Shown here: positions 47,859-55,783 of the stretch, in pieces
Layout of the letters: the number at the start of each line of letters is the position of its first letter
Position numbering within the stretch: the stretch's first letter is position 1
Source of the DNA: Stenotrophomonas sp. ATCM1_4
Lineage (GTDB): Bacteria; Pseudomonadota; Gammaproteobacteria; Xanthomonadales; Xanthomonadaceae
Direction of reading: 5' to 3'
Length of the DNA: 64,000 bases
NCBI RefSeq assembly: GCF_004348115.1
Contig: NZ_QPFB01000001.1
Coordinates: 3,736,028-3,800,027, forward strand
The notes under the pieces: model-generated
Database searches by the model: none
The model's input: only the letters and a program-made list of their open reading frames with translations
Told to the model about the DNA's origin: nothing
Made by a program: the position numbers and the translations under genes

Positions 47859-48413
47859 TCAATCAAGAACGGAAATGGACTTGCCACTTTCGCAGAAGAA
47901 CTTTCCGGATGCACGTTCCATAACGAAAACGACGTTGTAATCACCCACAGGAACGTCCTTCAACTGAGTGCTGAATTCAAATCCTGAGCTATTCAGCGAC
48001 GGATTCTTGAAGAACTCCCCCACGTCCGGACGCTCAATTCCAGTAGCCACGCCCAATGCAAATGAATGAGCCTCACCCTTCAAAACAAAGAAAAAATCAC
48101 CCGCCGGACCATTACTCTCATCCAGAACAAAACCTTCGAATGAGTGCATTACGCCCTTCTTAACCCCTCCCTCAGGCGCCCCTTTATCGATCATATCTAA
48201 ACTACACGCGTGGCCAGTCCATGTCATACCCGTCAATTCACTGACATTCAGCGAAACGGAATTTACATCTCTCGTTTCTTCCACCTTGCCGCCACCATCC
48301 GAAGATGGCGCGGCATCATCTGGCGAAACGGCGGGTACATTTTCACGGTCCCGGCAGCCCGCCATCATCAATACACCACCAAGAAATGATACAGAAACGA
48401 TTTTATGCAGCAT
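47859..48413 (-). CDS. Orphan lipoprotein in the glycan cluster
   Basis: The 184-residue product has a lipoprotein signal (LGGVLMMAGC). The mature part starts with a Ser/Asp-rich linker, then VNSVSLNVSELTGMTWTGHACSLDM and a C-terminal domain (VGDYNVVFVMERASGKFFCESGKSISVLD) with two Cys that could pair. I recognise no family. It lies among glycan genes on the same strand, 73 bases before the polytopic protein. The DNA is AT-rich. Because an ABC-type O-antigen locus does not need a lipoprotein, it is odd here. Confidence 0.7.
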   Translation of the reverse strand: MLHKIVSVSFLGGVLMMAGCRDRENVPAVSPDDAAPSSDGGGKVEETRDVNSVSLNVSELTGMTWTGHACSLDMIDKGAPEGGVKKGVMHSFEGFVLDESNGPAGDFFFVLKGEAHSFALGVATGIERPDVGEFFKNPSLNSSGFEFSTQLKDVPVGDYNVVFVMERASGKFFCESGKSISVLD

Positions 48414-48438
48414 CACATTAGCTCCAATTAAAATAAAA

Positions 48439-49284
48439 CTATCGACCAATTCCAAACACGTCGACCACACCCTTCGCAAGCCGACGAATCACCGAATGCC
48501 TGGACAGGAATGCATCAAGCTTGCCGTAACGAGCCCGGTACCTAGCAAGCTCATCATATAAGCCGAAGCGATGCTCAAAAAGGAATTCCGCGTGTCTTGC
48601 GAAGAAATCAATATTGTCTCTAAATATTCTGGCATAAGTATCCACAACCACCGATCGATCTGCCGAAAAACTCGTCGTCCGTGATGACTCCTGGATGCGG
48701 TAATTGAAGAGGTACTCATCCAGCTGTACGACGTCCCGCCCCTTGCCGACAATCTTTACCCAGAACTCGTAATCCTCCACGCCCATTCGCAGGGATTCAT
48801 TGAACCCCCCCACAGCAAGCCAATCCGATCGGCGGAACATGCTGGTGACAAATATGACGTTGTCAATGACAAGCTCGCGGAGATTATAGGGCGGCAGGCC
48901 CCACGGCCCCTGCTCGGCACCGAACCTCATGGCTTTGCAGTACACGATACCAACGTTGGGACTGGACTCCATAACCGCCAGCGCCTTCTCGACGTAGGTC
49001 GGCTCGATCGTGTCGTCAGCGTCCAGGGGAAGAATGTACTCACCACGGCTTTGACCGATGGCGATGTTGCGCGCGGAAGCAGGACCGGCGTTCTCCTTTC
49101 GGATAATTCTAGTACGTGGCCAAGTCGCAGCCTCCAGGATCTCCTGTGTCCGCGGGTCCGTGGATCCATCATCAACAATGATGATCTCGATGTCCGCATG
49201 GCTCTGAGCAAGCGCCGACTCGACCGCCTCGCACAGAAGATCCCCCGCGTTGAAGCAAGGAATAATGATTGAGACCCTTTTCAT
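48439..49284 (-). CDS. GT-A family 2 glycosyltransferase
   Basis: This 281-residue soluble glycosyltransferase has the typical GT2 start RVSIIIPCFNAGDLLCEAVES, IIIVDDGSTDPRTQEI, ENAGPASARNIAIGQSRGEYILPLDADD (the DxD) and the acceptor-side GVEDYEFWVKI. It would add one sugar to the growing polysaccharide in the cytoplasm. Donor and linkage cannot be read from the sequence. It lies 45 bases after the next glycosyltransferase gene in the minus-strand cluster. Confidence 0.9.
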   Translation of the reverse strand: MKRVSIIIPCFNAGDLLCEAVESALAQSHADIEIIIVDDGSTDPRTQEILEAATWPRTRIIRKENAGPASARNIAIGQSRGEYILPLDADDTIEPTYVEKALAVMESSPNVGIVYCKAMRFGAEQGPWGLPPYNLRELVIDNVIFVTSMFRRSDWLAVGGFNESLRMGVEDYEFWVKIVGKGRDVVQLDEYLFNYRIQESSRTTSFSADRSVVVDTYARIFRDNIDFFARHAEFLFEHRFGLYDELARYRARYGKLDAFLSRHSVIRRLAKGVVDVFGIGR

Positions 49285-49329
49285 CCTGCGACTTCATCCA
49301 TAAAGCATCCCCTGATCAACGCCATATGC

Positions 49330-50499
49330 TTACTTTCCAACCAGCACCTTCAGACTCTTGGCAACCGATGCGCCGAATCCGATATCCAGAATCGAACGGG
49401 CGAATCGATCAACAATCGTCGGCGGCGCACTCTTTGCACGGGGATAGCGCGCTTGCAGCGCGGCATCTTCTCCGACAACAACACCATCAGCCTTCGCTGA
49501 ATCGGCTCCACCCGCAGCTTCGGAGATCTGCGCATCACTGGAATCGAATGGCGACGGAATGGAGCTCCACAGCGCGGGATCGCGGTACAGAACACGAACA
49601 GACTTCTTGATCGGCGCACCGCTGCCGTAAGCGTTATAGCTCCAAGGCAGTCGACCGTATTCTTTTTGCCCAAAACGATCAAGCGTGCTCTTGTATTCCT
49701 CAAAGAGCTTGCAGAACACACCCTTGTTCCCGTCCTCCAGCCACCAACCAATTGCCTTCTCGATGGTCCCCGAGTCCAAGCCCGAGAAATGAATGAATCG
49801 CAGCGGATCTCCGTTCACCACATAGGCACCATCTTGCTCGCGCAGGTCACTGCCCAGCAAGGACCAGGTCGCGAAATCATAGCCGTGGTGCTTGAGAATG
49901 TGCACGTCAAAGAAGCTGGGGGCCAGATCAATCCACTTCTGGTCAGTGAAAATACCCCTTACCTTGTCGTCATAGCAGAACAGGAACAACCGCTCCGCCC
50001 ACCATCCAACGAATTTCTCTGAATTTGCACTACGACTAACGGCGAGAAAGCCGAGATTATAGCTCCCATGCGCAAGGGAGCTGATCTCCATATCAACGTT
50101 ACCGGGTCGCAGGAGGTGCGGAGCAACCACGATCGAATGCTTGTCCAGCAATGCCTCAAGCTCGACGAACTCTCCATAAACCAACACATCCGGATCCAGG
50201 TACACAAATTTACCGGACTCTGTGAAGCGCTCCATCAAATACTGCATGAAGCGGGGCTTGACCGCCGTGGACGCTTCCACGATTGAGTGGCGGAACATGA
50301 ACGAATCAAAATTCTCCCAGCCTGCGTCCTTGGCCAGTACAACATGATCAAAATGTTCGAAATCGCTCGCCAGCTTCGGAACTTCACGCTCGACCAGGCA
50401 CAGAACAAAGATTGCCTTGGGATTGTGGCGCTTGAGCGAATCAGCCAGGGCCATTGCCTTTGGCAGATAATTTGCGCAAATCGAAGTGTAATATATCAT
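49330..50499 (-). CDS. Glycosyltransferase with GT-A fold (DPD motif)
   Basis: This 389-residue protein begins IYYTSICANYLPKAMALADSL, a pattern of GT-A enzymes related to family 8-like transferases, with the metal-binding motif VYLDPDVLV (Asp102/Asp104) and a later LRFIHFSGLD region. The C-terminal ~70 residues are variable and end in a basic/hydrophobic segment. It would act on a nucleotide sugar in the cytoplasm. The ATG is followed by a typical GT N-terminus. It lies 33 bases after the sulfotransferase gene. Confidence 0.8.
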   Translation of the reverse strand: MIYYTSICANYLPKAMALADSLKRHNPKAIFVLCLVEREVPKLASDFEHFDHVVLAKDAGWENFDSFMFRHSIVEASTAVKPRFMQYLMERFTESGKFVYLDPDVLVYGEFVELEALLDKHSIVVAPHLLRPGNVDMEISSLAHGSYNLGFLAVSRSANSEKFVGWWAERLFLFCYDDKVRGIFTDQKWIDLAPSFFDVHILKHHGYDFATWSLLGSDLREQDGAYVVNGDPLRFIHFSGLDSGTIEKAIGWWLEDGNKGVFCKLFEEYKSTLDRFGQKEYGRLPWSYNAYGSGAPIKKSVRVLYRDPALWSSIPSPFDSSDAQISEAAGGADSAKADGVVVGEDAALQARYPRAKSAPPTIVDRFARSILDIGFGASVAKSLKVLVGK

Positions 50500-50532
50500 C
50501 GCCTCTCACCATGCATATTTTAAGTAATCCAA

Positions 50533-52341
50533 TCAGCGTCGGGTCGAAAAAACCCGCCGAAATGCTTCAATCAACGACCTCGCTGGCCGGGTCATTCGCC
50601 AGGAAAACGACTTCCTGATCGCACTATTTTCCAGGGACAAACTCTTGTTCTGGATGAGAAGCTCTTCGCTTCGATCATTCAAACCCTGAATCTCTTCGGC
50701 GAGCCGCTTGATGACATTGGTCATGTCAGCCTCACGAAACTCCAGGTCCGACATACGCTCCAGCGCGGAGCCCAATTCAACCCGGGCCTTGGCCAGATCG
50801 GACTCGACCAGAGAGTGGCTGGAGGAGAGCCGCCGATTCTGGATCAAAGTTTCCTCAGCACGCCTATGCTCGGCGTCGTATTCGAGGCGCAGAGTGAACT
50901 TCTCTGCGGTTAGTGCGGCGACCTCCTTAGCCAGACTACTGCACTCACTTTGCATCGCGACGGCGAGTTTTACACTCTCATCAATTGCGCTCTGCGCGCG
51001 CAGATGTTCAGCCGCCTTCTCCTGAGTCAGCTGACGACATTCCGCTTCGAGGTCATGGATTTTCTCCCTGAACCCTTCGAGGATTCCCGCATTCCGCTCG
51101 TCCCTGATGGCCTGAACAGCCCTCGCGACATCCGAAAATTGCGAACGCAGTTGCTCAAGATCCCGGACCATTCCCGACTGCGGTTGTGACAAACCATGCA
51201 TGGCACGGCGAAGCTCATCCACCACATCCGGAAGACCCTTCAACTGATTGATGGCCTCGGAAACCCGTGGCTCGCTCAAGAACACATCCAACGCCGGCAT
51301 CAGCGATTGAGGGGTTAACGGCCGGCCCTCCACCGGCACAGCAAGCATCTGCGTGCATTCAGACAACTGTTCGACCAGCCGTTGTTCTCTGACCACGGCC
51401 TCTTCCGACCACTTGATCTGGGCTATCAGCTGGCTGTTTTTTTCGATAGTCTCAATCTGCTGCAGGTTGTAACGAGTGCGCCAGCCCTGAGCGACGTCAG
51501 CCAGCCCCGTGATCTCAGGAAGGCGCTCCTGGATGAAGCTGGCGAGATGATCGGCAACGGCCCGGAACCCACTCCAGTGGCCACTACCGTCCTCGATGTC
51601 CTTCAAGGACGTATACAGCTCCCAGAGCAGGGTAGATAGCTCCCGCCCACCACATTCGGACTGCACATGGTGCCGATCAGCGGCATCAATGAATTCGGTC
51701 AGCACCCCAACGGATTCGGGAGTAGTACTGCTGGATTCCGTTGACACATCCAATTTCGCGAGCGCGCGCTCCAGCGACTCCTGAGGATTGTCCAGCAGTG
51801 AATCGTAGGTCAACACCGTGCGCTTGAGGTCGCGGCTTCCCGCCTCCGAATCAAGCACATACCTCATCCACAACAATTCACCGACCGAACGGCTCCAGCC
51901 GTTACGCTTGGAGAGGGACGCAGCGACCTCGCTCGGCGGCCTGGCAACGACAAGAACCACCACGCGGATTCCGCGCTCCTGCAATACCTTCTGCCACAGC
52001 GGCAGGAACCTGCATAGCCGGGGATCCTTTACCGCCCACAGCTCAGCGTCCCGGAATTCGGTCTCGATCAATTCATGAATCTCGGCCGCAGCCTGCTGTG
52101 CAGCCTGACCTTGGAGCCATCCCTCGGGAAGCTCTCTGACGTCATCCCAGGAACGATCCAACTGCTCGAACAACTTGTCGTGGATTTCCACGGCACGAGT
52201 ACTCTCCCAGTAGCCTTTCGGGTTGTCCTCTCCCGGTCCCAGCAGATTGCTTCCCAGCGTCACTCCCAGCAGATTCAATGCCCCTGCGGTTGCAGATGTT
52301 CCGCTACGGTGCATTCCGGAAACGAGAATAGCAGTCGCCAT
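50533..52341 (-). CDS. Sulfotransferase with long coiled-coil tail, possible chain-length regulator
   Basis: This 602-residue protein has an N-terminal sulfotransferase-like domain (about 1-270). The PAPS 5'-phosphosulfate loop is GMHRSGTSATAG (9-20). KDPRLCRFLPLW (105-116) and RPPSEVAASLSKRNG (134-148) match the region binding the 3'-phosphate. From about 290 to 570 it is helical with heptad-like, Glu/Leu/Gln-rich segments. The C-terminus has SFSWRMTRPARSLIEAFRRVF (from 578), a motif seen at the ends of glycan-assembly proteins. It overlaps wzt by one base (TGATG). The architecture resembles WbdD, in which an enzyme head and coiled-coil ruler stop O-antigen growth. That role is inference. 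Confidence 0.8.
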   Translation of the reverse strand: MATAILVSGMHRSGTSATAGALNLLGVTLGSNLLGPGEDNPKGYWESTRAVEIHDKLFEQLDRSWDDVRELPEGWLQGQAAQQAAAEIHELIETEFRDAELWAVKDPRLCRFLPLWQKVLQERGIRVVVLVVARPPSEVAASLSKRNGWSRSVGELLWMRYVLDSEAGSRDLKRTVLTYDSLLDNPQESLERALAKLDVSTESSSTTPESVGVLTEFIDAADRHHVQSECGGRELSTLLWELYTSLKDIEDGSGHWSGFRAVADHLASFIQERLPEITGLADVAQGWRTRYNLQQIETIEKNSQLIAQIKWSEEAVVREQRLVEQLSECTQMLAVPVEGRPLTPQSLMPALDVFLSEPRVSEAINQLKGLPDVVDELRRAMHGLSQPQSGMVRDLEQLRSQFSDVARAVQAIRDERNAGILEGFREKIHDLEAECRQLTQEKAAEHLRAQSAIDESVKLAVAMQSECSSLAKEVAALTAEKFTLRLEYDAEHRRAEETLIQNRRLSSSHSLVESDLAKARVELGSALERMSDLEFREADMTNVIKRLAEEIQGLNDRSEELLIQNKSLSLENSAIRKSFSWRMTRPARSLIEAFRRVFSTRR

Positions 52342-53687
52342 CACGAAAACTCCGCCGGATTCTTGACTTCCAGACTGGGCGCGACGTGGAAATCCACGAA
52401 GCCTGTGGCCAACCGGCTGGAATCCGACTGCACCTTGAACATGAAGGCGTCAATCACTCGAGCCAGATAGCTCTCGCCATCCGCAGTGGCGCCCAGAACA
52501 CCTGCATTCAGGAAATATGCCCCCGGGCCCAACAGGCAACGGAACTTGAACCCAACATCCAGAACGTCGGCGGAGCCCACAGTGGGCAGCGCATCCGCCT
52601 GGATGCTGGTGGCCGCGCCACCGATCTCCACGCCGGTAATAGACCTGATCATCATTCCGCATCGAACTCCCGCGCCAGGCCTGTCAAATGCAACCTGATA
52701 TCTATAGATGTATTCATCACCAGCCACGAGCATGTTGACCCGGCGTCCGTCAGCAGTTTCTACCCGTGGATCGATAATCATCGCCCCCTGCCGCGCATAC
52801 TCGACCACACTCTCGGACTCCAGGCCCGCCTGCCAGTAAGCCGTCAACTTCTGCCGCGCTGGTGAGGATGTCGCAGGTGCCCCGGCTTCGACCGGAAAAT
52901 CACCCTCTTCCCGGATCGCCTGTCGCAATGCAATCGCATCCTCAGCGGAGGCATAAAGCAGCTTCTGATATTGGGTGATGACATGCTTTGGCGATCCAGT
53001 GATGAGCACGCACCCCCTATCCAGCAGGATGGCGCGATCACATAGCTCCAGGACCGTACTCGCAGAGTGCGATACGAAAAGAATAGTTGCGCCAGCATCG
53101 CGGATCTCCTGGATCCTAGCGAAACATTTGCGCTGAAAGGCTTCGTCACCCACAGACAGGGCTTCATCGACAATCAGAATGTCGGGCTCGACGTGAATGG
53201 CCACCGAGAACGCGAGACGCACGTACATTCCGCTTGAGTAGGTCTTTACGGGCTGATCAATGAAATCACCGATGTCCGCAAACCTGACGATTTCGTCAAA
53301 CTTTGCGGCAACCGCCTCCCTGGTCAAACCCAGAACTGTTCCATTCAGGAAAACATTCTCCCTACCGGTGAACTCCGGATTAAAACCCGCACCAAGCTCC
53401 AACAATGCCGCCACCCGCCCGATGACATTCACGTCTCCGGAACTTGGCGAAAGCGTCCCGCATATTACTTGCAACAGCGTGGACTTGCCGGAGCCGTTAC
53501 GCCCCACAATACCTACAGTCTCGCCACGTTTGATGGCAAGATTGATGTTCTTCAGCGCCTGAAATTCTTTACCCCAACCGCCTTCCTGTCGCGGGAACAA
53601 CATCTGCAACAATCGATAGTGTGGCTTCGAATAGACAGGAAACGACTTGCACAAGCCTTCCACCCGGATTGCAAGATCAGAGGACAT
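52341..53687 (-). CDS. wzt: O-antigen ABC exporter ATPase with C-terminal cargo domain
   Basis: Wzt drives export of finished O-antigen on undecaprenyl diphosphate. The 448-residue product has Walker A GRNGSGKST (62-70), the LELGAGFNPEFTGRENVFLNG gating segment, signature YSSGMYVRLAFS (from 150) and Walker B DILIVDEALSVGD (169-181). Residues from about 295 to 448 form an extra beta-rich domain like the carbohydrate-binding domain of Wzt in O9a-type systems, which reads the modified chain end. The ATG at 53687 overlaps wzm by 11 bases. Confidence 0.95.
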   Translation of the reverse strand: MSSDLAIRVEGLCKSFPVYSKPHYRLLQMLFPRQEGGWGKEFQALKNINLAIKRGETVGIVGRNGSGKSTLLQVICGTLSPSSGDVNVIGRVAALLELGAGFNPEFTGRENVFLNGTVLGLTREAVAAKFDEIVRFADIGDFIDQPVKTYSSGMYVRLAFSVAIHVEPDILIVDEALSVGDEAFQRKCFARIQEIRDAGATILFVSHSASTVLELCDRAILLDRGCVLITGSPKHVITQYQKLLYASAEDAIALRQAIREEGDFPVEAGAPATSSPARQKLTAYWQAGLESESVVEYARQGAMIIDPRVETADGRRVNMLVAGDEYIYRYQVAFDRPGAGVRCGMMIRSITGVEIGGAATSIQADALPTVGSADVLDVGFKFRCLLGPGAYFLNAGVLGATADGESYLARVIDAFMFKVQSDSSRLATGFVDFHVAPSLEVKNPAEFS

Positions 53688-54486
53688 CGGCAAATCCCCT
53701 CCGGGTTGCAGAAAACACCCAATATCCCAAGCAGAATATGATCACGGACATCAGCGAGTACCAGCCCAAACCTACCCAGTCAGGATAGCCCCCCCATAGC
53801 AGGACCTTCCTGGCCTGATCGATTATGAAAGTCAGGGGATTCAATTCAAATACCCAGCGATACTTTTCTGGGACCGAATTGACCGGCATCATTGCCGAAG
53901 AGAGAAACAGCATTGCCATGGACAGGACACCCGTCACCTGCCATATGTCCCGAAAATAAACGCCGATGGCGGCCATGAACCAGGACATGCCCATGCAAAA
54001 AACCACCAAAGGCAACATTACAACGAAGAATAATGGCGTGGTCATCGAAAGCTGACCATCCATTATCAACCGCATCACCATGAACACCGCCAGATTCATG
54101 GCCGAGTGGAACAACGCAGACAACACCATTGGCCACGGCAGGATTTCCAAGGGAAAAATGACGCGCTTGACGAAATTTGGATTTGAAACAATGAGGGAAA
54201 CCGATTTGTTCAAACACTCAGCAAAAAAGCCATGCACTATCAGTCCCGCAAACAAGATGATTGCAAACTTGGTGTGGCCCGCCTCGATCTCCGGCCAGCG
54301 TCCTTTCATAACGGTACCGAACGCGAACGTATACACCATCAGCATAAGGAATGGGCTGATGAGTGACCAAGCCAAGCCAAAGCTAGCTCCACGATAACGC
54401 CCAAGAATGTCGCGCTTGGCTAGCTCACGGATCAACGACCGGTTTTGCCAGAGCGCAATCCAAGGCCGGACTAGAATCGAATTCAC
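53677..54486 (-). CDS. wzm: O-antigen ABC exporter permease
   Basis: Wzm is the membrane half of the O-antigen ABC exporter. The 269-residue product has six predicted helices and the ABC-2 type pattern: RELAKRDILGRYRGASFGLAWSLISPFLMLMVYTFAFG at the start and FRDIWQVTGVLSMAMLFLSSAMMPVNSVPEKYRWVFELNPLT near the end. The start is a GTG with GAGG six bases upstream. It begins only 19 bases after the metB stop on the same strand, so it may be read through from metB. Confidence 0.94.
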   Translation of the reverse strand: MNSILVRPWIALWQNRSLIRELAKRDILGRYRGASFGLAWSLISPFLMLMVYTFAFGTVMKGRWPEIEAGHTKFAIILFAGLIVHGFFAECLNKSVSLIVSNPNFVKRVIFPLEILPWPMVLSALFHSAMNLAVFMVMRLIMDGQLSMTTPLFFVVMLPLVVFCMGMSWFMAAIGVYFRDIWQVTGVLSMAMLFLSSAMMPVNSVPEKYRWVFELNPLTFIIDQARKVLLWGGYPDWVGLGWYSLMSVIIFCLGYWVFSATRRGFADVL

Positions 54487-54505
54487 GCTTTACCTCGCAA
54501 CCGCA

Positions 54506-55696
54506 TCAATGATCCAAAAGGGCATCGATCAGATCCCCACGCAAATCTCCCACATCCTCCACCCCCACGCTCAACCGCACCAGCGCATCGCTGATGCCGA
54601 GCTGCTCGCGACGAGCGACGGGGATGGACGCATGCGTCATCACCGCCGGGTGGTTGACCAGGCTTTCCACGCCGCCGAGCGATTCGGCCAAGGTGAACAG
54701 TTCGGTCCTCTCGCAGAAACGCTTGGCGGCTGCGAAGCCACCCTTGAGCACGATCGAGACGATGCCGCCGAAGCCGTTCATCTGGCTTGCCGCCAACGCG
54801 TGCTGCGGGTGCGAGGGCAGGCCCGGGTAGATCACCTTCTCGATGGCCGGATGGGTTTCCAGCCACTTGGCCAGTTCCAGCGCGTTGGCGCAATGCGCCT
54901 TCATGCGCAGCGGCAGGGTCTTCAGGCCGCGCAGCGCGAGGAAGCTGTCGAACGGGCCCTGCACGCCACCGACGGAGTTCTGCAGGAACGCCATCTGCTC
55001 GGCCAGCTCGGCGTTGTCGCCGACCACGACCATGCCACCGACCATGTCGGAGTGGCCATTGAGGTACTTGGTGGCCGAATGCAGCACCAGGTCTGCCCCA
55101 AGCTCCAGCGGACGCTGCAGCATCGGCGAGGCGAAGGTGTTGTCCACCACCACGACCAATCCATGGCGCTTGGCGATGGCGGCCACCGCGGCGATGTCCA
55201 CGATCTTCAGCATCGGGTTGGTGGGCGTCTCGATCCACACCATCTTCGTCTTCGGCGTGATCGCCGCTTCGAAGGCAGACAGGTCGGTCAGGTCGACGAA
55301 GCTGAAGTCCAGCCCGGCGGTGCGGCGGCGCACCCGCTCGAACAGGCGGAAGCTGCCGCCGTAGATGTCATCCATCGCCACCACGTGACTGCCAGCGTCC
55401 AGCAGCTCGATGACAGTGGAACTGGCAGCCATGCCCGAAGCAAAGGCGAAGCCACGCGAACCACCCTCCAGCGACGCCACGCAGCGCTCGTAGGCGAAGC
55501 GGGTCGGATTATGGGTGCGCGAGTACTCGAAGCCCTGGTGTTCGCCCGGGCTGGACTGCGCGTAGGTCGAGGTCGCGTAGATCGGCGGCATGACGGCGCC
55601 GGTGCTGGGATCGGGCGATTGCCCGCCGTGAATGGCCAAGGTGGCAAGCGACAAGCTGCGCTCGCCCTCCTGGCTGCGTGAGTGCTGATCCGTCAT
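54506..55696 (-). CDS. metB: Cystathionine gamma-lyase/synthase (PLP)
   Basis: This 396-residue PLP enzyme belongs to the Cys/Met metabolism family. The PLP Lys is in LHSATKYLNGHSD. Other conserved segments are EYSRTHNPTR, GFAFASGMAAS, and WIETPTNPMLKIVDIAA. Members either make cystathionine (MetB) or cleave it to cysteine (gamma-lyase). With cbs directly upstream, reverse transsulfuration from homocysteine to cysteine is likely, although the gene is usually labelled metB in xanthomonads. It marks the conserved edge of the LPS locus; wzm follows after 19 bases. Confidence 0.93.
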   Translation of the reverse strand: MTDQHSRSQEGERSLSLATLAIHGGQSPDPSTGAVMPPIYATSTYAQSSPGEHQGFEYSRTHNPTRFAYERCVASLEGGSRGFAFASGMAASSTVIELLDAGSHVVAMDDIYGGSFRLFERVRRRTAGLDFSFVDLTDLSAFEAAITPKTKMVWIETPTNPMLKIVDIAAVAAIAKRHGLVVVVDNTFASPMLQRPLELGADLVLHSATKYLNGHSDMVGGMVVVGDNAELAEQMAFLQNSVGGVQGPFDSFLALRGLKTLPLRMKAHCANALELAKWLETHPAIEKVIYPGLPSHPQHALAASQMNGFGGIVSIVLKGGFAAAKRFCERTELFTLAESLGGVESLVNHPAVMTHASIPVARREQLGISDALVRLSVGVEDVGDLRGDLIDALLDH

Positions 55697-55748
55697 AAGT
55701 ACTTCCAGCGAAAGGGGCGGAATTCTATCAGTCTGGCCTGAACCTGCC

Positions 55749-55776
55749 GTGGTGCCCTCCCCCTGGTGGGCACCAC
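55749..55776. repeat. Hairpin between cbs and metB
   Basis: GTGGTGCCC (55749-55757) pairs with GGGCACCAC (55768-55776). It lies seven bases after the cbs stop. There is no T-run on either side, so it may be an mRNA-stabilising or weak terminating hairpin rather than a true terminator. Confidence 0.45.
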
Positions 55777-55783
55777 GCCAGAA

